Origin: Linderina pennispora
Taxonomy: Eukaryota; Kickxellomycota; Kickxellomycetes; Kickxellales; Kickxellaceae
Reading direction: 5' to 3'
Assembly: GCF_002104995.1 (NCBI RefSeq)
Contig: NW_024468250.1
Coordinates: forward strand, 496,001 to 560,000
DNA: 64,000 nucleotides
The notes below the pieces were generated by a model. The model searched no databases, was not told the DNA's origin, and was given only the letters and a program-made list of their open reading frames with translations. Numbering within the stretch: position 1 is the stretch's first letter; each line of letters opens with the position of its first letter. Position numbers and translations under genes: made by a program. Of this stretch, positions 45,903 to 56,508 are shown piece by piece.

Positions 45903-46436
45903 ATGGCGAACACTGCTCTCATCAGTAGCTGCAGGCGAGTCAGCCGGCAGCGAGCCAGAGCCGGCAAAATTTGCAGCAATCATTCAGCAGCTGCAGGAGC
46001 TGAGGGACAACATTGCATCAATGGAGGACAGAGAGAAGAACCTGTACCAGGAGAATATGCGTGTCATGCGCGACATTGCTCCAGTGCGGTTCGGTCGTGG
46101 CGGATCTGAGGCAGCAGGCTGAGGAGCATGCTGGGGCAAGCCGTGCGCCTACCACATCGGCAGCTGCGGGAGATCAACGGGCTCAACCGCAAAGCGAGAG
46201 CATTGAAGTATGACCAGCAGCTGCTTATCGAGGCCACCATCAAGCGCAGGGTGTTTCTGATCAAGCAGCACGAGTATGTGGGCAAGATCCAGAAGCAGCT
46301 TGAGACCATGGCGGACAAGTCGCTCCCATGGGACCCAGTGTTCGAACAGATAATGACCTGCGTGGTCCATGGCGTTTCACTACGTGAGCAGCACTGCGCA
46401 CTCGGCAAGATCCTGGCCAAGAAGGCCCACCTGTAG
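45903..46436 (+). CDS. Small coiled-coil protein, unidentified
   Basis: Not recognised as a named family. After removing three apparent extra bases (near 45932, 46083 and 46125) it gives about 175 residues that are almost wholly helical. The pieces include KFAAIIQQLQELRDNIASME and REKNLYQENMRVMRDIA, then VVADLRQQAEEHAG, then QLREINGLNRKARALKYDQQ and FLIKQHEYVGKIQKQLETM. The last third is a continuous amphipathic helix ending KILAKKAHL. Such proteins are often small subunits of kinetochore, spindle or tethering complexes, but nothing decides between these. An in-frame ATG at 45876 would add nine residues. The frame pattern (conserved-looking heptads across the shifts) is the main argument that it is a real gene. 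The gene is followed after about 250 bp by PEX12 on the same strand. Confidence 0.45.
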
Positions 46437-46692
46437 CCGTGGTCGAGTGGGATGAACGCTGCGTAGTAGCTATGATATTTCTGGTTGAATTCTTTGCTCA
46501 AGCACCCGCCGAATGTGTAGGCCATGTAATGTATCGGCTCGGCCAGCGCACTGCGGGCATTTTCCTCGGCATCCAATCGCATGTGGTAGCAATGGTCTCG
46601 AGCGATTTCCGTCCACCTGAAACTTATCTCGCACTTTGCTTCAGCTTTTCGCTATCTTTTCAACGAGTTCCACTTCACATTTGTCTTTAGTC

Positions 46693-47793
46693 ATGGAGTT
46701 CATGAGCGACATGCTGAGCGGCGCCGACTCGGGCAAGCCGTCTCTGTTTGAGATAATTGCGCAGCGCAAAATGACGGACCTGCTGGAGCCGGCTCTGCAG
46801 CACGTCACGTCGGTGTATGCGCACCGGTACCCGCGCTACCTGATCCGGGTACTGAACTGGCACGAGGAGGATGTATGCAGCCATCATGCTGCTTGTGGAG
46901 CGGCACTATCTGCGCAACTACGGCGGGTCGTTCACCTGAGCACTTTTACGGGCTGAAGCGGGTGCGTTCGCACAGGATTCGTGGCGACAACAGCCTGACA
47001 TGCGGCGACCGGTGGGGGTCGCTGATATTCCTGGTGGGGCTGCCGCTGGTGAAGAGCCGGCTGGACCAGTACTACGAGAAGGTCAGCGGCGGCGAGGCAG
47101 CGCGGCTGCTGGGCGGAGCATTCGCCGGGGCCGACGAGGAGATCCCCGACGACGTCACGGGCATGCGGCGGCGGCTGCTGGTCGCCAAGCGGTGGTTCAA
47201 AAGGTTCTATCCCGCATATCAACTTTGCCTACCACATGGCTACGGCCCTGTACTATGTCGCGTATATGTTCGACCGCACAAACTACAACTCGCCGTGGCT
47301 GCATCTGCTCGGCCTGCAGGTGCGGCGGCTGACGGCTGCCGACTACCGGGCCATGGACGAGCGCGGGCCGGCGAAGAGCGGGCTGGCAGCGCCGGCCAAC
47401 GGGTCGGTGATCCGGTATACCCGCAATCTGCTGGCACGCATGCTGACGGGCGGACTGGACTTTTTGAAGGTGCTGCTGCCGCTGTCGATTTTCTTCTACC
47501 GGTTCCTCGAGTGGTGGTACCGGTCCGATTTCCACCGCAAGGTGCAGCAGGCGCCGGTGCCGCCGCCGCCCATGCCGCTCCGCCCGCACCCCGACGGCGT
47601 GGCCGTGCCCGAGGACCAGTCGCTGTGTCCGCTCTGCCAGAAGCCGCGCACCAACCCAGCCATGGCGCCGTCCGGGTATGTGTTCTGCTACCCGTGCATC
47701 TACCGGCATGTCGACGAGACCGGCCTGTGCCCAGTGACCCTGACTAAGGCGCTGCCGGCCGGGATCAGGAAGATTTACGCAATGGAGGCCTGA
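46693..47793 (+). CDS. PEX12: Peroxin-12 (peroxisomal RING E3 subunit)
   Basis: Peroxisomal membrane RING protein that, with Pex2 and Pex10, ubiquitinates the import receptor Pex5 for recycling. About 365 residues. The N-terminus carries the family signature KPSLFEIIAQRKMTDLLEPA; then LIRVLNWHEED, HYLRNYGGSFTEHFYGLKR and membrane helices around SLIFLVGLPLVKSRLDQYYE and LTGGLDFLKVLLPLSIFFYR. The C-terminal zinc module is [33 protein letters not shown]: two ligand pairs only, the single-zinc RING variant known for Pex12. Frame changes near 46871, 46940 and 47220 each lose an extra base; one of them would otherwise read acc tga in the middle of the conserved FTEHFYGLKR. Start ATG 46693 precedes the signature by 15 residues. 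Confidence 0.93.
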
Positions 47794-47983
47794 AATCATC
47801 AGGCTGGGCGGGGGTGCCTGACGTGTGCTTCCACGAAGCAGCCGTGCATGCTTTCGCTTTCTCTCACCTTTCTACCTGTACTTTCTCACCTTTTTCTGTT
47901 CTTTTACACGGCCAATACACGCTGCACTCAGGCCCTCTCTTTTCTATTGCTCCAGTTCCAATTAAAAGAAAACTTAGCCAGCT

Positions 47984-49247
47984 ATGAATGTCGGACGTCC
48001 GGTTCCTCGCTCGGGCTCGGGAGCCCAGGACAGCTATGCGCCAGACCTACTGTACGCCAATTTCAACCAGGACTACGGGTGCTTCGCAATTGGCACGCAG
48101 ACGGGCTTCAGAATATTCAACAGCGACCCGTACAAGGAGAAAATGAGGCGAGGTAAGCGCACCCTTTTCCTGCTGCGTCGCAGCAAATTGGCAATGACTC
48201 CCAAGGTAAATTCACTAGGCGTACCTTATCTGTAGAGTTCAAGGACGGAGGGATTGGCATGGTGGCCATGCTGTACCGGTCCAACTACCTTGCTCTGGTG
48301 GGCGGCGGGCGGAACCCGCGGTTCCCGCCCAACAAGGTGATGCTGTGGGACGACGCGAGCTCCAAGATTATCGCCGAGCTCGAGTTCCGGCTCCGACGTG
48401 CTGAACGTGCAGCTGCAGCGCGACCGCATCGTGGTGGTGCTGCGCAACAAGTGCATTGTGTGCTCGCTGGAGGCCAAGCCACGCCACCTACATGCATTCG
48501 AGACCAGCGACAACGACCGCGGCGTCGCGGCAATCAGCGGCGGGAGCGAGAACGGCGTGCTGGCCTTCCCTGGCCGCCAGAAGGGCCACATCCAGATAGT
48601 CGACCTGCACTCGTGCATTAACCTGTCGACTGACGCCAGCGCCAGGCCGGGCCTGACCAGGACCCGCAGCAAGGGCTCGGACGTGCAGGGCACCGTGCAC
48701 CCAACCAACATCAATATTGTCGCCGCCCATGCGACTGCGATCAGCGCCCTGGCCGTCAGTGCCGACGGCTCCATGGTGGCCAGCGCCAGCGAGAAGGGCA
48801 CTCTGATTCGCGTGTTCGACACTGTGAGCGGCCGGCTGCTGCACGAGCTGCGGCGAGGCGTCGACAGGGCCGACATCTACAGCATTGCGTTCTCTCCCGA
48901 CAACACCCGCCTTTGTGTGTCATCAGACAAGGGCACTGTGCATATTTTCAATCTGGAGGCGACGGCTGACCAGCAGCAGCAACAGCAGCAGCAGCAGCAG
49001 CAGGCGGCTTCGTCCGGGAACCGCCAGTCGAACCTGAAGTTCCTTGAAGGATGTGCTGCCAAAGTACTTTTCGTCCGAATGGTCGTTTGCCCACTTCCGG
49101 ATTGCCAGCGAGGTGCGCTGCATTTGCGGCTTTGGCAGCGAGCGCAACAGCGTGGTGGTGCTGTGCGCTGACGGCACTGCACAGAAATACTCGTTCGACT
49201 CGTACCGCGGCAGCTGCATCCGGGAATGGTACCGCAAGTTTATTTAA
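47984..49247 (+). CDS. PROPPIN/WIPI protein, WDR45B-Hsv2 type
   Basis: Seven-bladed beta-propeller that binds PI3P and PI(3,5)P2 on endosomes and autophagic membranes. About 390 residues in two exons. Features: [20 protein letters not shown] and [11 protein letters not shown] (blade 1), [20 protein letters not shown] (the [11 protein letters not shown] signature of WDR45/WDR45B rather than Atg18 or WIPI1/2), [45 protein letters not shown] and the lipid-binding LRRG in [18 protein letters not shown] tract (48971-49003) inserts about eleven Gln in the loop after blade 6. Extra bases near 48395 and 49050 break the frame. The ending [10 protein letters not shown] and stop at 49245-49247 are in the restored frame. 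It probably acts in autophagy-related or endosomal recycling pathways. Confidence 0.88.
48153..48235 (+). other. Intron of the PROPPIN gene (83 nt)
   Basis: GTAAGC at 48153 to TTATCTGTAG at 48235. Splicing joins KEKMRR-E to [12 protein letters not shown] across a split Glu codon. Confidence 0.8.
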
Positions 49248-49436
49248 TCCCCCGTCTCTTTAGTCCCGATGTTTACTAACGAGCTCTGCATGCTGTGCAT
49301 TTTCCTCGCCCATTATTTGTGGTTCTGCTCCGGATGATGGTGTCATATGCCGAAACCGGGTCGCTGGTCCCATGGCCCCATGCCTGCCAATCCTACCTGT
49401 CATTGTCGTTTCTCGTTTTTTTTTTTTGTTGCATTG

Positions 49437-50942
49437 ATGGCGGCGTCATATTATATTGAGGTGCTTGACAACCTGGGCCTGGTTGACATATATGTCAAAC
49501 TCGACCAGCATGTCCACCAGAGCGATATTCTTTTGGTCGACGACAGCACATTGCGGTTGAACATAGCAACCACGCTTGTACTGCCAGCATCTGTCAACGC
49601 TGCACGTGCCACCACCAGCACTCTGCCCGCCAAGAATGGTAGCAGCTGGCTGCGCATGCGCGCGCCCATCAGCCGCTCCACAAACCACCTCCAGCACCTG
49701 AAAAGCGCCGTTCCTTTGAGCCAAATCGACGGCCCGATTTCTGCAGACTCCGTGCGCGGATTCACGGCCATCTGCTGCCGCAGCTGCCGCAGCCAGCTTA
49801 CCCACAGCGCCAGGGATGTGGTTGTGCGCGATCTGCCGTCGACGTACTGGAGCGAGCTGGTTGAATGCTGGGTGTGCCATCCGGAAGAAGACAAGCTGAG
49901 GATCAATCCCGATTTGCTGCACTTGTTCGAGCCGGACACCGGCAAGGTGGCCTGCCAGGAGGCTGAAAGCAAGGGGGGCTGATGTGTGGGTGGGTAATAC
50001 CCATTTGCTGGCGCCCGGGTCGCTGTTTAGGGAATTGCCGACGCGAAATGTCGAGCTCGACAAGAAGGCAAGTATATTTGTTGCTTAGTCACGGATTCCG
50101 CCTATGCTGTCGGCTGCTCCTTGTGCTTACACATGGTGTCTATATCAGTCCTGACATTTAACAGGGATCCCAGAACGAGCAGTCTCTGTTCGAGCCACGC
50201 ATGTCCTTTAGGGAAACATGCTGGCTGTGCATAGCATTAGGCACCGGCAGTTCTCAGTGATAGGATATGTGCTGGCTTACCGAGATCCGCTGGTCTGAAC
50301 AGTACAGGGTGAGGGTCAGATCCTGCCCACTCTGTCTAGAGCTCCAGCACACATTCCGCACTTGTGACAATCCCTGCTTGCACACTAACCCCTGCTCTTC
50401 CCTGAGTAGACGCGGTTCCACAATTCGTATATGGAGCTGCGATGCGATTCGTGCAGCTACGTAATCGGCGAGGTTGGGTCACATGGGCCCAAAGCGGCTG
50501 CTGAAACTGCTTGTCCACCGCATCGACATCTGTTTTCGACGAGCTACCCTTCATTGGGGGTCAGCCTGTCGCAGACAGTCTCGAAGGAGCTGGTAGACCA
50601 TGCAGCAGCCCATGCACTGTACCATTTTGTCATCGAAGAGCGCAAGTCGTGCGAGCCGGTGGCACTGGTTTCTATGACTGCGTGGAACACCGATATTGTG
50701 GCAAAGAATGGAAACAGTAGCGCATCTGGCCGCTGTATCAAGGTCGCTTTTATGGACTCCAAGACCGATGGGTTTGCGAAAGAAAGTTAAGGATATCGAA
50801 GCGAAATGGCTCTGCTGAGCACATTGCGCTGCTCAAGGATGACTGCGATGAGCTTTTGGGATTACTCAAAGATAACTCGCTGCTGTTCCCGCTGCCGTTC
50901 CGCATGATGCCTAATGGAACTAGTAGCTTTTTGCACATGTAA
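49437..50942 (+). CDS. UBE3D-like (HECT-like, E2-binding) ubiquitin ligase
   Basis: A protein of roughly 385 residues resembling UBE3D/E2-binding proteins of the HECT_2 family. Supporting pieces: MAASYYIEVLDNLGLVDIYV at the start; a Cys pair CCRSCRSQL; VRDLPSTYWSELVECWVCHP-EED, close to the family's WxELxDxWxCH signature; DVWVGNTHLLAPGSLF; a second Cys pair RCDSCSYVIGEVG; and the C-terminal block HALYHFVIEERKSCEPVALV ... LPFRMMPNGTSSFLHM. Extra bases near 49978 and after about 50480 break the frame, and the segment 50490-50600 cannot be resolved confidently. The family is linked to cyclin B and other E2-dependent ubiquitination in animals; the fungal role is unclear. An intron separates DVWVG...ELDKK from TRFHNSYMELRC. 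Confidence 0.65.
50068..50409 (+). other. Probable GC-AG intron in the UBE3D-like gene (342 nt)
   Basis: The exon ends ...GACAAGAAG and the next bases are GCAAGT, a strong non-canonical GC donor. An acceptor CCCTGAGTAG ends at 50409. Joining is in phase 0 (ELDKK-TRFHNSY). An alternative acceptor at 50164 (ATTTAACAG) would keep an intervening exon ending in a stop at 50260, so it would need a second intron. Confidence 0.5.
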
Positions 50943-52003
50943 ACTTCACGTTCCACTGTTGTACATGCTGAATGAATACCCTGACAACATCAGCCAACGC
51001 TGTAGATGAAGACTATTGAAGCAGTCCAGCGACACCTCATACTAGCGTTTTGGGACCAGCTGTGGCTGGAAATGACATTGCACTACTGGTTGAGCTTGTG
51101 CTGCTTATTTCCACATCCCAGCCTCTTTTGCATCTGCTATACTCTCGCAATCACGATATCGGCGCTTTCTTCTGCGCAGTCTGTCCGCCTGACATTCTCA
51201 GTATCATTTTCAGGCGTATTTGGTATTGAATATGAGTGTGTTGTGTCTCGGGTATGATACACTTAGATAGACAGCTCTGCAACTGTCTAGAACACGTTTA
51301 CTCTCCAAGCACCTTTCCACGACGTATATTGAACGTATGAAATATGCTGTATGAAAGAAGGAAGGAGGAATCGCCAGGTGAAAGGGCAGGTGCCGTCTAA
51401 GTAGTGGCGCCGGTCGCCAGAATAGTATGGCCGGCCATTGTGGCCTAAAGGTCTTGATCCATGGGTTCCTAAGATCATAAGGATTTGGAACCACAGAGTG
51501 AATGACGAGTGGGAAAGAATGACCTTCAACACAGAGTTGGCGGTTCCATACCGCTTCTTTCTATTGTGCATGTCTGCCGGTCATGGCGTGCGACTATTTT
51601 CCATAGAGTATTTATTTAAAATATACTTGTTTTCGTTTAACATCTTGCCTATATATGCACATCTTTTTCGGTCATATTCTTATGCCAGCTACATGAGTGG
51701 TAAGCGATGTGCATATATAAAACGGAGAATAAGTGCCTACGTACACCCGACAACTATACATGCTGTTCACCATAGCCTGCAGTTCAAACTATAAACCTGA
51801 GGCATGCCTATCACTTATTCAAGTCCACGCAGCCTAGCTCCTCGTGCACCGAAGATTCAGCATGCAAAAAGAATAGACATTGTTAACCATAAAGATTCTT
51901 CAATCAGGGAAATTGATTTCTTCCAGAGCACAGATTTATGATCTACAGGTTTTTACTGGCCTCAGTGCTCTTTTATGACTCCACCCTCTCACAGACCTCC
52001 AAA
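50943..52003. other. AT-rich spacer before the ORC3-like gene
   Basis: About 1.06 kb, visibly AT-richer than the genes. A 118-codon frame (51438-51794) has hydrophobic, Tyr/Phe-rich composition but no domain; I regard it as chance. TATA-like runs (atatatgcac 51651; catatataaaac 51712-51723) occur, the latter about 280 bp before the ORC3 ATG. Confidence 0.4.
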
Positions 52004-54219
52004 ATGAGCGACAGCTACAAGCCCGTCGATGCATTCGACTCGATGACAGAGAGCACCTTTATCATCAAGCCGTCCGCACAAAAGAAGGCCGCAGCCAGGC
52101 GGCAGAGCATCAAGCGCATTACGGACAACAGCGGCTTCGTGCCTTTGCTGCAGGGCGACGAAAGCGTCGAGTCAGTGGAGCTCCGGCGGACGCTATTCGA
52201 AGCGACATGGCCGCCGCTCGAAAAGCTCATAATCGACACCGAGGAGGCAGCCAACAACGTGGCTATTGCCGAAATGTGCGCATTCGCCAGCAGTGCATAC
52301 AAGAAAATCGAGACGGACGAGAAGGGCCGGCTTGATCCGCCAACCACAGAACTGGCAACGGCAGTGGCCTTTGCGGGCGTCAACACCGGCGACCACAGCA
52401 AGCTGTTTGCGATGCTGCGGACACGGCTACAAGCAGCGGGCCATCATGCTGTGCTCCTCGAGTCGCAGTACTGCACGACACTGCCCAATATGCTGCGTGC
52501 GCTGCTGGACCAGGTATTCTGTGGCAGCAGTGCTGGCGGCAAGTCGGAGGAAAGCACGGCTGCGACGGGCACACGGGCAGTCAACTACGACGCTGGCTTG
52601 CTGGCTCTGTGGTGGAACGAGGAGAGGCAGGCAGGACGAGTCTCTGAGGACACACGGATGGTAGGTGATTCTGCAGGACTTTGAGGGATTCCCACCGCTG
52701 GTGGTTGACGACTTTATCCGCATCGCCACCGGATATTGTCAGCAGGTGCCGATAGTGCTCGTGTTGGGCCTGGCCACGTCCTATGAGAGCCTGCACCAGT
52801 CGCTGACAAAATCAAGCATTTCGATGCTCAACGTCGAGCGGTTCAATCTGCAGCGGTCGAAAGAGTGCATTGACGCAGTGGTTACAGGAAATGTTTGTCG
52901 AGGGAACATGCGTGCTGGCGTTCGGCGCGGAGGCTTACAAATCGTTGCTCGACCAGTTCCTGCTGTACAACTTCTCGATCTCGGCATTTGTCAAGGAAGC
53001 TGAAGTATGCGGTAATGGACTTTTTCTACGCACACCCGCTCAGCATTCTGGCTGCGATGGTTGATGCGGACAGGGGAATCGTTCGAGCTGCCGATTAGAC
53101 TGAGCCATGACCAGGCAGAGCTTGTGCGCATGCAGCGGTCCACGCAGGGGTTCCTGGAGAAACTGCAGTCAAGCGACCCAGGGCTTTGTGCACAAGGCGT
53201 TGACTGATGACGTGTTTTTGCAGACCTCAGGTCGTTGGGCGGATGCTGGAGGAGCTAGTCGAGTACAGAAAGTTCTACAGTCTTGGAATTGCGTTCATTA
53301 AAGCAATCCAGGAGCTGGCGCCGGAGCCAGTGCGCAAGCCAGTGCGTACGCTGCACTTTTTACAGTCTTGGGCAAGAGTATGACGAGTGTACTCACTGGA
53401 AAACGCTATCGGCAGTGGTGAGGAAGATGAAGGCGCCCGAGATGGGCCAGCTGGTTGCCAGGCTTGAGGAGATTACACACAGCCACGATGTTGCCGATTT
53501 GCAGCGCTCAGGTCTGTCTGACGGCAGGTCCATCTGCGAGCTGCTGCTGCGTATCAGGGAGTTGCTGGAGGATCCAGAAAACAGCGATGCTGATGGACGA
53601 TTCCGCGCAGATTGGTGCTGATTCACCACAAATAGCACAAAAGCGTATCCGCACACGGCACGACATGGAGAACCGGCCGTTCCTGCTGTTCGACAACACG
53701 TCCAGCGACAGCATGCTGCGGGCGCTGGACAAGTGCTGTCAGATCCTCGAGCAGCTCCTCCAGTTCTGCCTTACCTCGTACCGCGACGTGCCGCTGCACG
53801 AAGTCTTCTACTACAGACACTCGTTGCTGCTTGACACAACGTTCAGCGCGCAGCCGCGTGCGGCAGTGCAGGCAGCATTGGGGAAGACCGTGTACTACAT
53901 CAACTGCGAGTGCTGCGACGAGGGCGAAGACGAGGATGATGCGGAGCAGCGGATCTTGCCGTCGATGCAGGACACCAGCATTGCGTACCGGCTGCACCGC
54001 GAATGCGGACGCATGATCAACATGTACGACTGGTACACGGCATTTGCGTCGGTCGTCGAGAAGGAAGGCGACGCGGCAATGGGCGAGGAGGGGTCTGAGG
54101 GCCAGAGCGAGATCCAGGCGCGGTTCATGCGGGCAGTCGAGGAGATGCGGTTCCTCGGGTTCATCAAGTCGACGCAGCGCAAGACCGACCATGTCATCCG
54201 GCTGACATGGGGAATGTAG
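52004..54219 (+). CDS. ORC3: Origin recognition complex subunit 3-like
   Basis: About 730 residues. The best block is MVVILQDFEGFPPLVVDDFI, continuing QVPIVLVLGLATSYESLHQS and LNVERFNLQRSKECIDAVV, a degenerate AAA+ core lacking a Walker A motif, as in Orc3/Latheo. FLLYNFSISAFVKKLKYAVM followed by DFFYAHPLSILAA and LVRMQRSTQGFLEKLQSSD are also typical of this family. The C-terminal winged-helix part contains IAYRLHRECGRMINMYDWYT and ends FIKSTQRKTDHVIRLTWGM, resembling the Orc3 ending. ORC binds replication origins and loads MCM2-7 with Cdc6. Eight or so frame changes (52664, 52888, 53005, 53075, 53193, about 53235, 53365, about 53590) nearly all need one base skipped. The start at 52004 (MSDSYKPVDAF) is preferred over 51938, whose extra residues look like leader sequence. 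Convergent with RPA43 (60 bp apart). Confidence 0.85.
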
Positions 54220-54279
54220 ATGTGCTCTTTTTTTTCTGTCGGTAGCTTTTTTGTTCATGATGTACGGAAAAGAGAAAGT

Positions 54280-55101
54280 CTAAAGCAACGCTCCAGTTAC
54301 GCTGAGGACTTCGTTGGCGCGAATGACATCAACAATAACAAACTCCAGCAGGCCACTGGCAGCCGATGCTCTGGCTTGTGCCCTTGAGCACCCATTCGCC
54401 CGACCCAAACTTGCTGTCGCCAAAGTCCATTGCGGCGGCGGGCTCCTCGGGCTGCTCCTCCTCGGGGGTCTCCTCACTCTCATCCTTGTCCTCGCTCTCT
54501 TCACTGTCGTCCGATTCCGACTTGGTCGCCACAGTGGTTGCGCGAGCAGCAATCTCCTCGTCGTCAAACGCACGCCACTCGTACTTGTCCTTGGGGATAT
54601 ATGACGCCGGGATCGAGGCATTGAACGTATCCCACAGCAGCAGGCCAATGTGGTCGGGCGACTGCACGTTGATGCGGCCCTTGACCGACATGCCGCCGAT
54701 TGGCCGCCACAGCAGCAGCTTGGCCACCACATCCAGCTGGGCTGTACGGCGAGTCGTTGAACAGCAGGGCCTGTGTCGCTGAGCGGCCGCGCCTTCGAGT
54801 ACGAGAGCACCACGCCGCGCACCTGCGGCACATAGTGTAGCAGCATGCTGTTCAATGTCTCGTGCACGCCTGCCGAGAAGTCGCTGCTGTACATGGGCGC
54901 GATCGTCACCTGTCAGCTTGACTGTGGTCTCGACGAACCCGCTGGAGGAGATCAGCTCCGGGTACGGGGATGGACGTGCGGCGGGGCGCGGCAGCGGTCC
55001 ACGGCCTTTTCTGTGCTGGCGGTGGTGCTGCTGTGCTTCTTGGACTTTTTGTGCTTCTTCGACGACTCCTTGTCGGCCGACTTTCTTCTCTTCTCGCCCA
55101 T
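54280..55101 (-). CDS. RNA polymerase I subunit RPA43-like
   Basis: About 273 residues. Rpa43 with Rpa14 forms the Pol I stalk that contacts Rrn3 for rRNA gene initiation. A basic N-terminus (GEKRRKSADKESSKKHKKSK) is followed by LISSSGFVETTVKLTVTIAP, LHYVPQVRGVVLSYSKARPL (family signature), an OB-fold region with INVQSPDHIGLLLWDTFNAS and IPKDKYEWRAFDDEE, an acidic insertion (SESDDSEESEDKDESEETPE), then GSGEWVLKGTSQSIG and a last strand LLEFVIVDVIRANEVLSV. Extra bases near 54908, 54778, 54740 and 54357 disrupt the frame. The acidic loop is typical of fungal A43. Start ATG at 55101. It is divergent from ribosomal protein eS8, with 294 bp between start codons. Confidence 0.85.
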
Positions 55102-55395
55102 GGCTAGTGTCTATGTGTGCTGTCGAATGTGCAAAGTGCGTGTGTGCGTCGAAGGCAGCGGGGTAAGAGGCAAAATGTGCAAATTGCCTGCTGCCCGGCT
55201 TGCGTCGCTCTGTAAAAAAAATTATTTCCTGCTTGTCCGATCTAGGCAGCAGCAGCCAGTGTTGATCGATCAGATCACCAATCACGGGGGCATTTTTGCA
55301 GACCGCGATCGTGTGTGTCGACAAGTGGCCCACGGCGCGCACGGCGCTAGAGGTCCGTTCTCTCTCCCAAACCCTCTGTTTTTGTCAAACTAAAA
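55102..55395. promoter_or_regulatory. Bidirectional promoter between RPA43 and eS8
   Basis: 294 bp between the two start codons. It contains an A-tract followed by TT (gtaaaaaaaattattt, 55212-55227), similar to the RRPE element of ribosome-biogenesis genes, and a pyrimidine tract (ctctctcccaaac) just before the eS8 ATG. The functional reading is inference. Confidence 0.5.
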
Positions 55396-56337
55396 ATGGG
55401 TATGTATCCATGGGCGACAACGGCGACGATTTGGAATATGTCCGGGCGGATGGATTCGGGATCGATGCGAAATTATTCGGACGGCTCCACGACGGATACG
55501 CGCCTGCGAAAAAATTGCGGCGCGCCGCGGAACGAGGAGGAGCAATACTGCTGGCTTGTTGTGAATTCGTGACGACTAATTTCCTTCTGAATTCCCATCT
55601 CCCTTTCCATGTATGGCATTCTGGCTCTGCGTTCTGGCATTTGAAACGGCTGTTTTGTTCGACACGCTCGCATTTCGCTTCCCCGATGGACTATGGCCGG
55701 ACGAAATTTGAACTCTGGGTGATTAGGTATCAGCCGCGACTCTCGCCACAAGCGCTCCCACACTGGTGCCAAGCGCGCCCAGTACCGCAAGAAGAGAAAG
55801 TTCGAGCTCGGTCGCCAGGCCGCCAACACCAAGCTTGGCGCCAAGCGCATTCACGAGGTCCGTGTCCGCGGTGGCAACAAGAAGTTCCGTGCCATGCGTC
55901 TGGATACCGGTACCTTCTCGTGGGGCTCGGAGGCTATCTCCCGCAAGACCCGTGTCGTCGCTGTCGTGTACAACGCGTCGAACAACGAGCTGGTCCGCAC
56001 CAACACCCTGGTCAAGGGCGCCATTGTTCAGATCGATGCCACTCCGTTCCGCCAGTGGTACGAGAACCACTACGCTCAGATCCTCGGCAAGAAGAAGCGC
56101 CTGACTGAGGAGGAGGCCGCTGAGTCTGCTGCCAACAAGCAGCGCTCGCGCCACCTTCAGCGCACCGTCGCTGCTCGCAAGGGCAACGTCGAGCAGGCTC
56201 TGGACGAGCAGTTCGTCTCTGGCCGCCTGTACGCCATCATCTCGTCGCGCCCGGGCCAGTCGGGTCGCTGCGACGGCTACATTCTTGAGGGCAAGGAGCT
56301 TGACTTCTACGTCCGCAAGATCCGCAGCAAGAAGTAA
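55396..56337 (+). CDS. RPS8: 40S ribosomal protein eS8 (RPS8)
   Basis: Intact small-subunit ribosomal protein, 204 residues after splicing, the expected length. Exon 1 contributes only ATGG (55396-55399); exon 2 starts 55727 and restores [20 protein letters not shown]. Family blocks: [79 protein letters not shown] and [18 protein letters not shown]. The fungal/animal-type insertion around [20 protein letters not shown] is present. Codon use is strongly biased to C-ending codons, as for highly expressed genes, and the frame has no errors. Confidence 0.97.
55400..55726 (+). other. RPS8: Intron 1 of eS8 (327 nt)
   Basis: GTATGT donor at 55400 and GGTGATTAG acceptor at 55726, right after the start codon. 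Long 5'-proximal introns are usual in fungal ribosomal protein genes. I looked for a box C/D snoRNA: TGACGAC (55569) and CTGA (55586) are too close together to form one. Confidence 0.88.
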
Positions 56338-56508
56338 ATTTTGAAAAAAGGGTTTGCTCTTTCGAACTAAATACTGCCCCTCTTCGATGCTCGGTTTGGA
56401 CATGTTCTCATTCGCTTGAGTGTATGTGCAATCTCCTCTTTTTTGTTTCCTTCAACGGAGTCAACGAAAATAAACTTTCTCGAAAAAAAATGCCGTCACC
56501 GTCTGTTT

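Noticed and set aside
46930-46950. Antizyme-like +1 frameshift site (acc tga g) in PEX12
   Set aside because: It resembles a shift-prone stop context, but equivalent breaks elsewhere have unrelated contexts, so a general extra-base error explains it better.
55400-55726. Box C/D snoRNA inside the eS8 intron
   Set aside because: Candidate C and D boxes are only about 17 nt apart, with no terminal stem.
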